Part shown: positions 9,143-17,266 of the stretch, one piece after another | Layout: the number at the start of each line of letters is the position of its first letter | Position numbering within the stretch: position 1 is the first letter of the stretch | NCBI GenBank assembly: GCA_024233595.1 | Contig: JACKPK010000009.1 | Span: 10,887-74,886, forward strand | Direction of reading: 5' to 3' | Origin: Deltaproteobacteria bacterium | GTDB taxonomy: Bacteria > UBA10199 > JADGCS01 | Length of the DNA: 64,000 nt | Notes under the pieces: model-generated | Told to the model about the DNA's origin: nothing | The model's input: only the letters and a program-made list of their open reading frames with translations | Databases searched by the model: none | Program-made: the position numbers and the translations under genes

Positions 9143-9808
9143 ATGGTGGATTCAATTAACTTCATTGATGATGCGGGTAACACCAGCATTGCTTCATCAG
9201 GTTCAAAGTCTTCGGTTGATCAAACCAAGACACAGTTCTTGCAGCTCTTGTTGGCACAGTTGCAGCATCAAGACCCTTTGTCGCCGGCTGATACCGATCA
9301 GATGACAGCGCAAATGATGGCTCTTGGGCAGTTAGAACAGCTTTTTGATATGAACGAGAAGATGGAGTCTTTGGTCGGTCTTGAGTCCAATCAAACCATT
9401 TCGAATTACTCGAGTCTCATCGGTAAAAAAGCGTTGTCTTCGGGCAATGTGTTTGAAATTTCGGATACCGATAAGGGCACAATCAATTATGCTGTTGCGC
9501 AGTTGCCAGAGGACACAACCATCCGTGTTTTTGATAAATTTGGTAACCTTGTGCGTCAGATGAAACCGACACTTGATTTGCCAGGCTATCAGGAAATGAA
9601 ATTTGATGGCAAAGATAACAAGGGTGTTGATTTGGCAAGTGGTTACTACACCTTTACGGTGCAGCCACTAGATGCTGAAGGTGTGTTGATTAACAACGCG
9701 ACTTATTCGCAAGGAACAATTTCAGCTGTTCGATTAGAGAGCGGACAGCCGATTTTGCAAATGGGTACAAACGACGTTTCGATGGCCGACATCGAAAAGA
9801 TTTTTTAG
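9143..9808 (+). CDS. flgD: Flagellar hook capping protein FlgD
   Basis: FlgD caps the growing hook and guides FlgE polymerisation outside the cell. The 221 residues include the conserved N-terminal signature (QFLQLLLAQLQHQDPLSPAD) at about residues 31-50. A FlgD Ig-like/tudor-type region lies at about 95-200. Ribosome site AAAGGGA lies about 10 bases before the ATG, and fliK ends 17 bases upstream. Membership in the rod-hook transcript fits its role. Confidence 0.94.
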   Translation: MVDSINFIDDAGNTSIASSGSKSSVDQTKTQFLQLLLAQLQHQDPLSPADTDQMTAQMMALGQLEQLFDMNEKMESLVGLESNQTISNYSSLIGKKALSSGNVFEISDTDKGTINYAVAQLPEDTTIRVFDKFGNLVRQMKPTLDLPGYQEMKFDGKDNKGVDLASGYYTFTVQPLDAEGVLINNATYSQGTISAVRLESGQPILQMGTNDVSMADIEKIF

Positions 9809-9823
9809 AGAGTTTTGTCTTCT

Positions 9824-9839
9824 GGGTTCTGCGGTTGCG
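9824..9839 (+). promoter_or_regulatory. Possible weak sigma-54 promoter before flgE
   Basis: GGGTTCTGCGGTTGCG carries GG and TTGC with exactly the -24/-12 spacing, but the rest of the -24 box is poor. It lies 60 bases before flgE in the only sizeable gap (9809-9898) of this operon. It might give extra hook-protein transcription. Read-through from the flgB promoter is also sufficient. Confidence 0.3.
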
Positions 9840-9898
9840 GAATCCGGATCCTTCTAAAGCTTTTGAGTGGGGAAACTTAAGCATTAGGAGGACAGCTT

Positions 9899-11164
9899 AT
9901 GTCAGTGTTTCAGGCCCTATTTGCGGGCGTTAACGGTATTGGTGCAAACGGTACGGTGACAGCGATCATCGGTGATAACATCGCGAACGTGAACACAACA
10001 GGGTTCAAATCAGCGCGTGCGGAATTCGAAGATATTCTCGCGGGTGGTGGTTTGGCATCTGGTCTGGGATCTCGCGTTTCGGGAACAACCACGCAGTACG
10101 CGCAGGGTGGTTTCGAATCGACAACCAGTGTGACCGATTTGGCGATCGACGGGGAAGGTTTTTTCCCGGTTAAAGACACCGCTGATGGCACAACCTACTA
10201 CACACGTGCTGGTCAGTTCTTTATTGATAAAGATGGTTACATGGTGAACCAACAGGGCTTGCGTCTGCAAGGTTTTGGTGTGGATTCGTCTGGTAACGTT
10301 TCGACCACAGCCGATGACTTCCAGTTTACGTTCGAACCGGTTTCGCCTTCGGCTACAACAACCATTGATGTGGCGGCGAACTTGAACTCGAACTCAACGC
10401 CACCCGCAGCGTTCGATGTGAGCGATCCTGTGGCAACATCAAACTTCGCGGCTGGTATCACGGTTTACGATTCGATTGGTAACTCGCATTTGGTGACAGT
10501 CTATTTCCGCAAACAATCAACAACCAATAACAACTGGAGTTGGTATGCGGTTGTGGATGGTGATGACATCACGGGTGCGACTGCTGCACAAATTGAAGCG
10601 CAAGGGATATTGACCTTTGACAACAACGGTGCGTTGACCGCTGAAGTTGTTTCGGCAACAGACTTTGACTTTCAAGGTGCGACCCAAAGTCAGTCGATCC
10701 TATTTGATTTTGGATCGGTGACATCGACAGGCAGTGGTGTGGATGGGATGACCCAGTTCGGTACCACATCTTCTCTGAACGATATTTCGCAGGATGGTTA
10801 CACCTCGGGTAACTTGACGACTCTGGAAGTGTCTGGTGACGGCACCATTAGTGGTAACTACACGAATGGTACAACGCAGACGCTGGGTCAGATTTCGCTG
10901 GCTCTGTTCCAGAACAACCAAGGTCTAGCGCGTGTGGGTGGTAACGCCTACGAAGAAACCATTCAGTCAGGCGTGCCACTGGTGGATGCTGCTGAGGCTG
11001 GTGGTCGCGGTACGGTGCTTTCCAAAACCCTCGAACAGTCCAACGTGGATTTGGCGAATGAGCTCATCAAAATGGTGATCATTCAACGGGGTTTCCAGGC
11101 AAACACGCGAACCATTTCGGTGGTGAACGAATTGCTCGGATCGCTGGTGAACTTGGGTAACTAA
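9899..11164 (+). CDS. flgE: Flagellar hook protein FlgE
   Basis: FlgE polymerises into the external hook. The 421 residues are typical of the shorter FlgE forms. The N-terminal rod/hook motif (IGDNIANVNTTGFKSARAEF) is at about residues 24-43. The variable FlgE D2 region follows at about 150-320. The C-terminal motif (LEQSNVDLANELIKMVIIQR) is at about 378-397. A strong ribosome site AGGAGG lies 8 bases upstream. Codon choice is visibly richer in GCG, TCG, AAC and ACG than in the neighbours, which fits high expression. A terminator follows. Confidence 0.96.
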   Translation: MSVFQALFAGVNGIGANGTVTAIIGDNIANVNTTGFKSARAEFEDILAGGGLASGLGSRVSGTTTQYAQGGFESTTSVTDLAIDGEGFFPVKDTADGTTYYTRAGQFFIDKDGYMVNQQGLRLQGFGVDSSGNVSTTADDFQFTFEPVSPSATTTIDVAANLNSNSTPPAAFDVSDPVATSNFAAGITVYDSIGNSHLVTVYFRKQSTTNNNWSWYAVVDGDDITGATAAQIEAQGILTFDNNGALTAEVVSATDFDFQGATQSQSILFDFGSVTSTGSGVDGMTQFGTTSSLNDISQDGYTSGNLTTLEVSGDGTISGNYTNGTTQTLGQISLALFQNNQGLARVGGNAYEETIQSGVPLVDAAEAGGRGTVLSKTLEQSNVDLANELIKMVIIQRGFQANTRTISVVNELLGSLVNLGN

Positions 11165-11173
11165 TGCATTTTT

Positions 11174-11217
11174 TTCTGCCCTGATGTTGCTTTGCATCAG
11201 GGCAGAACCCAGTTTTT
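11174..11217 (+). terminator. Rho-independent terminator after flgE
   Basis: A perfect 13-base-pair stem (arms 11174-11186 and 11195-11207, TTCTGCCCTGATG and its complement) with an 8-base loop is followed a few bases later by TTTTT at 11213-11217. It lies 10 bases past the flgE stop and would end the flgB-flgE transcript. Because T residues also precede the stem, it could work in both directions. Confidence 0.85.
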
Positions 11218-11333
11218 GCCTTTCTTGACCGGCGCAAAGTTAATCCTGTTAAGAGCTGTCGGTTGTTGTGACATTATTTTGACGACGTTGTTAAAAGTGT
11301 CTCTTTTTTGTTCCCTCTTGTCTCATCGTCTGC

Positions 11334-11377
11334 TAAAATAATTAATATATTTGGTCGATTTCGGGGTCCGACCTGCA
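11334..11377 (+). promoter_or_regulatory. Candidate promoter region of the fliL operon
   Basis: The 296-base gap between flgE and fliL must hold a promoter because a terminator precedes it. Two overlapping candidates are seen. One is sigma-28-like, AAAA (11335-11338), 15 bases, GTCGATTT (11354-11361). The other is a weak sigma-54 arrangement with GG at 11363-11364 and TGCA at 11374-11377. Neither is close to consensus, so the sigma factor cannot be decided. The rest of the gap is AT-rich and shows nothing else I can name. Confidence 0.35.
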
Positions 11378-11460
11378 TTTTCACTCGTTGCACCAACCTG
11401 TTATCAGCTGATGATTTTGTTAAACTCAAACAAGAGCTCAATTAGGTCTTGGAGGTTTTC

Positions 11461-12000
11461 ATGGCTGAAGAAAATGAAGAAGTTGAAGGCGAAGAAGAAG
11501 GCGAATCGGGTGGTGGTTTAAAGGCCATCCTTTTGCCGGTGATTGTTTCTGCAATCACAGCCGCTATTGTGGGGGCTGTCTTTGTCTTTGTATTAGCGCC
11601 GCAACCTGATTCGGGGGGCGATGCCTTAGAGCAAGGCATTGAACAAGCTGCCAGTGGCCCTTCTTTGGATTCACAACAAGTGGAAGCGGGAAAGCAAACC
11701 GGGATCTTTCACAATTACGATCCTTTCATTGTTTCCATCTTCGATCGCGAAAAGGTGCATTATCTTAAAGTTGTGTTGTCACTTGAACTTGCCAACGAGC
11801 AAGTCAAAGAAGAAATTTTGGCAAAGAATCCTAAGATTCGTGACGCCATGATTTTCGTTCTGAGTGATTTTACCTTGCGCGAACTCTTGGATAACCAAGC
11901 CAAGGCTTTGTTGAAAGAAGTGATGGTCAAAACCCTGAATAAAATTTTGGGAAAAAATAAAGTGATTAACGTTTATTTCTCAGAATTCACGATTCAGTAA
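11461..12000 (+). CDS. fliL: Flagellar basal body-associated protein FliL
   Basis: FliL is a single-span inner-membrane protein around the stator units that supports torque. I start it at the ATG with GGAGG 5 bases upstream, giving 179 residues. An acidic cytoplasmic N-tip (AEENEEVEGEEEGE) precedes the membrane segment at about residues 20-44. The periplasmic FliL domain has the family pattern YLKVVLSLEL at about residue 100 and LNKILGKNKVINVYFSEFTIQ-type ending. It is first in the fliLMNOPQR-flhBA run. Confidence 0.93.
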   Translation: MAEENEEVEGEEEGESGGGLKAILLPVIVSAITAAIVGAVFVFVLAPQPDSGGDALEQGIEQAASGPSLDSQQVEAGKQTGIFHNYDPFIVSIFDREKVHYLKVVLSLELANEQVKEEILAKNPKIRDAMIFVLSDFTLRELLDNQAKALLKEVMVKTLNKILGKNKVINVYFSEFTIQ

Positions 12001-12013
12001 GGGGAATGGATTC

Positions 12014-12976
12014 ATGTCTGAATTACTTTCAGTCGAAATATTAGAAGACATCCTGGCCACAACGGGAGCCACCGAAGATGGTGAGATCTCTCGTGTGGTT
12101 CAGGGTGAATTCCCTAAATTTGATTTTAAAGTCAAAAAGCGTTCCGAATTTGACCTGAGCATTTTTGAGAACAGTTTTGATTTGGTGCGAGCGGCTGTTC
12201 AAACAGAGATCAGCTCGCTTTACCTGCCAGAATGTCAAATAAAGCGTGATGGCGCCGAGCTTATTGATTTAAAAAAATACGATTTTCGTGCCAAGGCTGT
12301 TTGTTTGCAGTTTAAATCAAATGCCATCCCAGGTTCTTTCTTTGTTTATTTTGGTCGCGACACTTTATTTTGTTTGTTGAATGAATACCTTGGTGGCGGC
12401 CTTTTAAAACGCATGTCAAAAAATGATGACACCTTGACTGATATTGAAGTGAGTTTTCTTAAAAAAATTGGTGCAAGGCTTTTGGGATTCACGAACGAAG
12501 CCCTGAATGATTTAGAAGTTCTTAATTTAGAATTGGCTTCTGTTAATTTGAGTGAATCCGAACAGAAAAAAAGTTTTGAAAACCCACATCTTGTGACTGA
12601 ACTGTATTTTAGTCACAAAGACACCGAATTTAAAATCGCTTTCACTGTTCCCAGTGAATTCCTGACTCACATGCAAGAAAAGCTTAGTGATGAAGGCGAT
12701 GATTCTCAAAAGAGAGATCCTGAATGGCAGCACGCCATCACAAATGCATTTTTTACAGCAAAAATCCCACTGGTTGTCAGTTTGGGTAGTTTTAAAATTC
12801 CGTTCGCAAAATCAATCACCCTGAAAGAGGGTGACTTTCTTCCTTGGGACCGCAGTGGCAATCAAGTTGTGTTGTTTCAAGGCGAAGAGGTCCGCATGAA
12901 AGGCAATTTAGGTGTTGTGAACGAACAGTTTGCGGTTCGTGTAAACGAAGTTTTTCAATCAACAAAGCAAGGGTAA
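12014..12976 (+). CDS. fliM: Flagellar motor switch protein FliM
   Basis: FliM forms the switch ring and normally binds phospho-CheY. The 320 residues have the family length, with a middle CheC-like domain at about 45-235 and a SpoA-type C-terminal domain at about 245-310. The N-terminal CheY-binding peptide, usually LSQDEIDALL, is divergent here (LSVEILEDIL). The middle domain also lacks an obvious GGxG motif. It follows fliL by 13 bases with AAGGGGAA as ribosome site and precedes fliN by 4 bases. Confidence 0.9.
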   Translation: MSELLSVEILEDILATTGATEDGEISRVVQGEFPKFDFKVKKRSEFDLSIFENSFDLVRAAVQTEISSLYLPECQIKRDGAELIDLKKYDFRAKAVCLQFKSNAIPGSFFVYFGRDTLFCLLNEYLGGGLLKRMSKNDDTLTDIEVSFLKKIGARLLGFTNEALNDLEVLNLELASVNLSESEQKKSFENPHLVTELYFSHKDTEFKIAFTVPSEFLTHMQEKLSDEGDDSQKRDPEWQHAITNAFFTAKIPLVVSLGSFKIPFAKSITLKEGDFLPWDRSGNQVVLFQGEEVRMKGNLGVVNEQFAVRVNEVFQSTKQG

Positions 12977-12980
12977 GATC

Positions 12981-13280
12981 ATGGCAGACGAAGTACAAGA
13001 AAACCAAAATCAAATGGCCACTACGGAAGACAACGGTAATCTTCCTAGTTATCTTCAGGATTTGCCTGTGAAGGTTGATGTGTTGCTTGGCAGCGTTGAC
13101 CTGACAGTGAAAGAGCTTCTGAGCTGTGGTCAAGGAAGTGTGATCGACATTGGCAAAAAAGCCAGCGATCCTTTTGATTTGTATGTGAACAATGTCCTTG
13201 TGGCACGTGGCGAGATTGTCATGATGCACGATCGCTTAGGACTTAAAATTGTAGAAGTTGTTAATAAACCAGAGGTGTAA
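12981..13280 (+). CDS. fliN: Flagellar motor switch protein FliN
   Basis: FliN completes the C-ring below FliM and docks the FliH-FliI export complex. The 99 residues are a short FliN: about 25 variable residues followed by the SpoA domain (residues 27-97) with the hallmark LPVKVDVLLG start and the LYVNNVLVARGEIV strand pair. The ribosome site is inside the end of fliM. Gene order fliM-fliN-fliO is standard. Confidence 0.95.
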   Translation: MADEVQENQNQMATTEDNGNLPSYLQDLPVKVDVLLGSVDLTVKELLSCGQGSVIDIGKKASDPFDLYVNNVLVARGEIVMMHDRLGLKIVEVVNKPEV

Positions 13281-13281
13281 A

Positions 13282-14295
13282 ATGAAATCACTTAAAACAA
13301 AATCAATCATGGGTTTAACGGTTTTTTTCTTTTTGCTTGGTTTGAGCGCCAATGGTGTTGTTGCCAAATGGGTTTCAAAGAAGACCAGAGAGAACATTGA
13401 GGTTCAAAAAACAGAAACAGTTACAGAAGAACCTCAGGTTCAAGAAGCAAAACCAGCTCCTGTAAAAGTGGCGGCGCCTAAAAAAGCACAAGCTCCTGTT
13501 AAAGCAGCTGAGCCTGCACCAGAGCCTCAAAAACAAGAAGAGCAGGTTGCAGAACAAGCAGCCGGTCAAGAAGCCAACGTTGTTGAAGCAAAAGTAGAAG
13601 AAGAGCAATCTGGTAAAATTGAAGACCAACTTTTGGATGACATGCTTTCGGGTGAAAGCTTTCCAGAGAAAACGGCTTACATTCAAAAAGAAGATTCAAA
13701 AGAAGTGGTGGCCGAAACACCTGTGATCCCAAAGGTTAAAGCCAATAAACCAGAACAAGTTGCGGGTCCTATGGATGGCTTTAAAGACATGATGATGTCG
13801 ACAGCTTTGTTGGGTGGCGTTGTGATCTTCCTTGGCTTTTTGTACAAGAAGATTTCGCAAAAAGCCTCTGGCATTAAATCGTCTGAAGCCAAGTCTTTAA
13901 AGGTTGTTGCGCAACAAGCTGTTGGGCCTAAATCAAAAATTCTTATTGTGGAAGCCAAAGGAAAAACCTTTCTTGTGGGACAAACAGAATCACAAATTCA
14001 ACTTTTGTCTGACTTGGATTTTTACGAAGCGGCTTCGGCAGTGGAAGAAGATTTGAACGCAAATTTTGAAGAGCAAATGCCCAAAGCTCCTGTGGCTCGT
14101 CAGGCAGAAGCTGCTGAAGAGTTTGAGCAAACTGAAGAAGCTCCTGTGATCACCGTGAACTTTTCGGATCGTCCTGTTGAGAACAGAGCAAGTGGCTTGG
14201 CTAAAAATGTAGCTGACCAAGCTGTGGCTCCAGAAGGGCCAGCGCCAGCGGTGCAACGTATTCAAGAACGTTTAAAAGGCATGAAACAATTGTAA
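13282..14295 (+). CDS. fliO: Flagellar biosynthetic protein FliO, extended form
   Basis: FliO helps assemble the FliP ring of the export gate. I use the ATG directly after the fliN stop, with GAGGTG as ribosome site (337 residues). Most FliO proteins have about 100-150 residues. This one has an N-terminal hydrophobic segment at about 12-28, then about 130 residues of Ala/Pro/Glu/Gln-rich low-complexity sequence. The membrane segment proper is at about 172-190 and the short FliO domain at about 195-255. A second acidic low-complexity tail follows. The placement between fliN and fliP supports the call. Confidence 0.85.
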   Translation: MKSLKTKSIMGLTVFFFLLGLSANGVVAKWVSKKTRENIEVQKTETVTEEPQVQEAKPAPVKVAAPKKAQAPVKAAEPAPEPQKQEEQVAEQAAGQEANVVEAKVEEEQSGKIEDQLLDDMLSGESFPEKTAYIQKEDSKEVVAETPVIPKVKANKPEQVAGPMDGFKDMMMSTALLGGVVIFLGFLYKKISQKASGIKSSEAKSLKVVAQQAVGPKSKILIVEAKGKTFLVGQTESQIQLLSDLDFYEAASAVEEDLNANFEEQMPKAPVARQAEAAEEFEQTEEAPVITVNFSDRPVENRASGLAKNVADQAVAPEGPAPAVQRIQERLKGMKQL

Positions 14296-14323
14296 GCAAG
14301 GTTTTAAGGTAGGGTTTGTTTAT

Positions 14324-15082
14324 ATGACAGGGAAACTTTTAAAACTTGTTCTGATTGGCTTGGTTTTGTTTGCGGCACTTTCGGTGCCTTACAAGGCCAG
14401 CGCTCAGACATCGGGCAACACCATCAGTGTGTCTTTGCCTTTTTCTGAGGGCGAAGGCTTGGCAACACCTGTCAAGCTCATGCTCTTTGTGACGCTTTTG
14501 ACCTTTATTCCGGCACTTGTGATCAGTGCCACATCATTCACACGCATTGTGATTGTGTTTTCTTTTTTAAGACAAGCCATGGGTATGCCACAAGCGCCAC
14601 CAAACCAGATTCTCATTGGATTGTCTTTGTTTTTGACCATGGCGATCATGTCTCCAGTTTTAACAGACATGAACCAAAAGGGCTTGCAGCCTTATTTAGA
14701 TGGTCAAATTAACGAAACACAAGCCATGGATGAAATCGTTGGTCCTTTGCGACGCTTTATGTTTTCGCAAACACGTTCTAGCGATATCAATCTCATGCTC
14801 GAAATTTCCAAGGCAGAAGCGATCGAAACCTTTGATGATCTGCCCACCATTGTTTTGATCCCGGCATTTATTTTGTCGGAACTAAAAACCGCGTTTCAAT
14901 TGGGCTTTATGCTCTACATCCCATTTTTGGTGATGGACATGATTGTCGCGATGGTTCTGTTGTCTATGGGGATGATGGTTTTGCCACCGGTTGTAATTTC
15001 GTTGCCCTTTAAGATCATGTTGTTTGTGATGGCGAATGGTTGGGATCTTGTTGTGACCAGTGTGATCAGGAGTTTTCAATGA
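14324..15082 (+). CDS. fliP: Flagellar export gate protein FliP
   Basis: FliP forms the pentameric core of the type III export gate in the inner membrane. The 252 residues include a cleavable signal peptide (residues 1-28, ending ASA-Q). Four membrane segments follow, with the family motifs FTRIVIVFSFLRQAMG near residue 68 and MGMMVLPPVVISLPFKIMLF near 218. The stop overlaps the fliQ start by 4 bases. Confidence 0.97.
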   Translation: MTGKLLKLVLIGLVLFAALSVPYKASAQTSGNTISVSLPFSEGEGLATPVKLMLFVTLLTFIPALVISATSFTRIVIVFSFLRQAMGMPQAPPNQILIGLSLFLTMAIMSPVLTDMNQKGLQPYLDGQINETQAMDEIVGPLRRFMFSQTRSSDINLMLEISKAEAIETFDDLPTIVLIPAFILSELKTAFQLGFMLYIPFLVMDMIVAMVLLSMGMMVLPPVVISLPFKIMLFVMANGWDLVVTSVIRSFQ

Positions 15083-15348
15083 GCATAGATGCTGTCATTG
15101 ATATGGTTCAGAATGTGATTTTCACGATGCTTTTGATCGTGTCGCCGATTTTGGTGGCCAGCTTTGTTGTGGGTATTCTCATGAGTTTCTTGCAAGCCAT
15201 TTTTCAGATTCATGAATTTACATTTAGTTTTGTGCCCAAGTTGTTGGCTATTTTTGCAGCCATGATCATCGCGGCTCCTTGGATGATCAGTCACATCATC
15301 AGACTCACAAACACCTTTTTGGGTGGAGGATTCCAGTTTATTCAATGA
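15079..15348 (+). CDS. fliQ: Flagellar export gate protein FliQ
   Basis: FliQ wraps the FliP-FliR gate with two membrane helices. The start is the ATG overlapping the fliP stop (ATGA). This gives 89 residues, the standard size, beginning MSIDAVIDMVQNVIF. Membrane segments lie at about 13-38 and 53-72. The family motif LQAIFQIHEFTFSFVPKL sits between them. The stop overlaps fliR by 4 bases. Confidence 0.96.
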   Translation: MSIDAVIDMVQNVIFTMLLIVSPILVASFVVGILMSFLQAIFQIHEFTFSFVPKLLAIFAAMIIAAPWMISHIIRLTNTFLGGGFQFIQ

Positions 15349-16130
15349 ATGTTTTGAACTACAACATAAATGCCCTTTTTTTTGGATTGCTGATGAGCTT
15401 TCGAATGGGGGCCTTGTTCATGACAATGCCTTTTTTTTCTGAAGTGAAACTTTCGCGCGTGACGCAGCTATTGTTGCCCATTGCCATTTCTTTTTTGATC
15501 GCTCCCATTGTCGCAAAAGATGTCATGCCGGTGATGAGTCAATCCCCTTTGGTGGTGGGTTTAGCCATCACAGGTGAAATTCTCATTGGTGTCTTTATCG
15601 GTTTTGCTTTGAATATCGTGTTTGTTTTGGCCTCTATTGTTGGTGAAACAGCAGGGCAGCAAGCGGGTTTTTCTTTGGCCAGTATTTTTGACCCAAGCTT
15701 GGGTCAGGTGTCTTTGATCTCTTTCTTGCTGCGTAACACTTTTTTCTATATTTTCTTTGTTTTTAACCTGCATCATGTTCTGATCTACATGATGGTGCAA
15801 AGCTATGAATTTTTTCCTGTTGGAGGAAGTTTTTTGTCGTTCTCATCGGCAGCTCCTGCTATGGTCACTTTGTTTTCACAGATATACATGATGGCCATGC
15901 GTATTGTATTGCCGGTGATTGTTGTGATCTTGCTCTCGCACATCACCATGGGGATCATTTCGATCACAGCGCCGCAGATGAACATTTACTTTAACGCTGC
16001 CATCACCTTGAACATCATCATTGGCATGTACATCCTTGCAGAATCAACACCCGTCCTTGTTCGCTTTTTTAGAATAGGGTTCGGCTTATTTGAAAACTTT
16101 GTGGCGGGCTTTGTCCTGTCAGGAGCTTAG
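15345..16130 (+). CDS. fliR: Flagellar export gate protein FliR
   Basis: FliR is the single-copy member of the FliP5-FliQ4-FliR1 gate. The start is the ATG overlapping the fliQ stop, giving 261 residues of the usual length. Six or so membrane segments are visible. The motif FRMGALFMTMPFFSEVKLSR lies at about residues 19-38, and GETAGQQAGFSLASIFDP at about 98-115 is characteristic. FlhB follows 7 bases downstream. Confidence 0.96.
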   Translation: MNVLNYNINALFFGLLMSFRMGALFMTMPFFSEVKLSRVTQLLLPIAISFLIAPIVAKDVMPVMSQSPLVVGLAITGEILIGVFIGFALNIVFVLASIVGETAGQQAGFSLASIFDPSLGQVSLISFLLRNTFFYIFFVFNLHHVLIYMMVQSYEFFPVGGSFLSFSSAAPAMVTLFSQIYMMAMRIVLPVIVVILLSHITMGIISITAPQMNIYFNAAITLNIIIGMYILAESTPVLVRFFRIGFGLFENFVAGFVLSGA

Positions 16131-16137
16131 CAAATAG

Positions 16138-17256
16138 GTGGCAGACGAAGAAAAAACCGAAGAACCGACCGGCAGGCGTCTAGAGGACGCACGCAAAAAA
16201 GGTCAGGTGGCTTACACCAAAGAACTCGGAAGCACTCTGGGGCTTGTTGGTGTTTTGTCCATTGTCGTGCTTGGCGGCGGCTGGTTGTACTCTGCCATGG
16301 AACGGTTCTTCAAAATGATCTTTAACAACTTAGAAGCATGGCCTTACAATCAGCCACCTCTTTGGGATGTGATTGTGCCAGGGTTAGAAGGTATCTTTAG
16401 AGTGATGATCGCTGTTTTTGGCGTGGCCTTTTTGTTCCCTCTCATTGGGCACTTTGCGCAAAAAGGGCTCATCATGAATGTCGAAGGCTTAACGCCTAAT
16501 ATCGAAAAACTGAGTCCAGTCGAGGGCGCTAAAAAGCTCTTCTCCAAAGAAACTCTGGTGCAATTTGCAAAGTCTTTTGTAAAAGCGTGTGGTTTGCTCT
16601 TGGTTTATTACTTTGTTGTGAAACCGCGTTTAAGAGAAATCACTTATTCGGCTTCCAAGCCTTACGAAAACGCCTTGGGTTTGTATTACGACGTGGTGAT
16701 TGGCTACCTTTTGATGGCTGTTATTTTTATGATCCTGGTGATTGCCATCGATTACGTCATTCAAAGAGTCTTAACGCGCAAAAAACTCATGATGAGCAAG
16801 CAAGAGATCAAAGACGAGCACAAAGAGATGGAAGGTAACCCTGAAGTCAAAAGAAAGGTTCGTGAATTTCAGCGCGAACAGGCCATGCGAACAATTCAGG
16901 CAGAGGTGCCACAAGCCACGGTGGTGGTGACAAACCCAACTCACTTTGCTGTCGCTTTGCGCTACGAAAAGGGCAAGGTGCCGGTGCCAAGAGTTGTGGC
17001 CAAAGGAGCTGATATCCTCTGTCAACGAGTCAAAGATGTAGCGCGGGAGCACGGAGTGCCCATTGTAGAAAACCCGCCCTTGGCTCGTGGGATTTATCGT
17101 GATGTTAAAGTGGGTCACGATATCCCAAGAAAATATTACAAAGCGGTGGCAAAAATCATCGCGACCATCTTCCAACTTGAGGAAGAGAAAAAACGACAAA
17201 GACAAGCGCTGCTGGGGAATAATCTTCCTTCGGGTGGACCGAGTCTAAACAGGTGA
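16138..17256 (+). CDS. flhB: Flagellar export switch protein FlhB
   Basis: FlhB sits on the export gate, cleaves itself and switches substrate class when FliK signals hook completion. The GTG start is set by the CAGGAGC ribosome site and the conserved MADEEKTEEPTGRRLEDARK start. Four membrane segments lie at about 28-215. The autocleavage site NPTH is at about residues 265-268, within VVVTNPTHFAVALRYEKG. Total length, 372 residues, is normal. Confidence 0.97.
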   Translation: MADEEKTEEPTGRRLEDARKKGQVAYTKELGSTLGLVGVLSIVVLGGGWLYSAMERFFKMIFNNLEAWPYNQPPLWDVIVPGLEGIFRVMIAVFGVAFLFPLIGHFAQKGLIMNVEGLTPNIEKLSPVEGAKKLFSKETLVQFAKSFVKACGLLLVYYFVVKPRLREITYSASKPYENALGLYYDVVIGYLLMAVIFMILVIAIDYVIQRVLTRKKLMMSKQEIKDEHKEMEGNPEVKRKVREFQREQAMRTIQAEVPQATVVVTNPTHFAVALRYEKGKVPVPRVVAKGADILCQRVKDVAREHGVPIVENPPLARGIYRDVKVGHDIPRKYYKAVAKIIATIFQLEEEKKRQRQALLGNNLPSGGPSLNR

Positions 17257-17266
17257 CAAAAAAATT

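Noticed and set aside
9381..9563. Alternative-frame small open frame within flgD
   Set aside because: It is fully inside flgD and its translation has no conserved features or start signal.
12816..13229. Minus-strand open frame of 137 codons across fliM-fliN
   Set aside because: Both overlapped genes are unmistakable flagellar genes; the antisense product has no family features.
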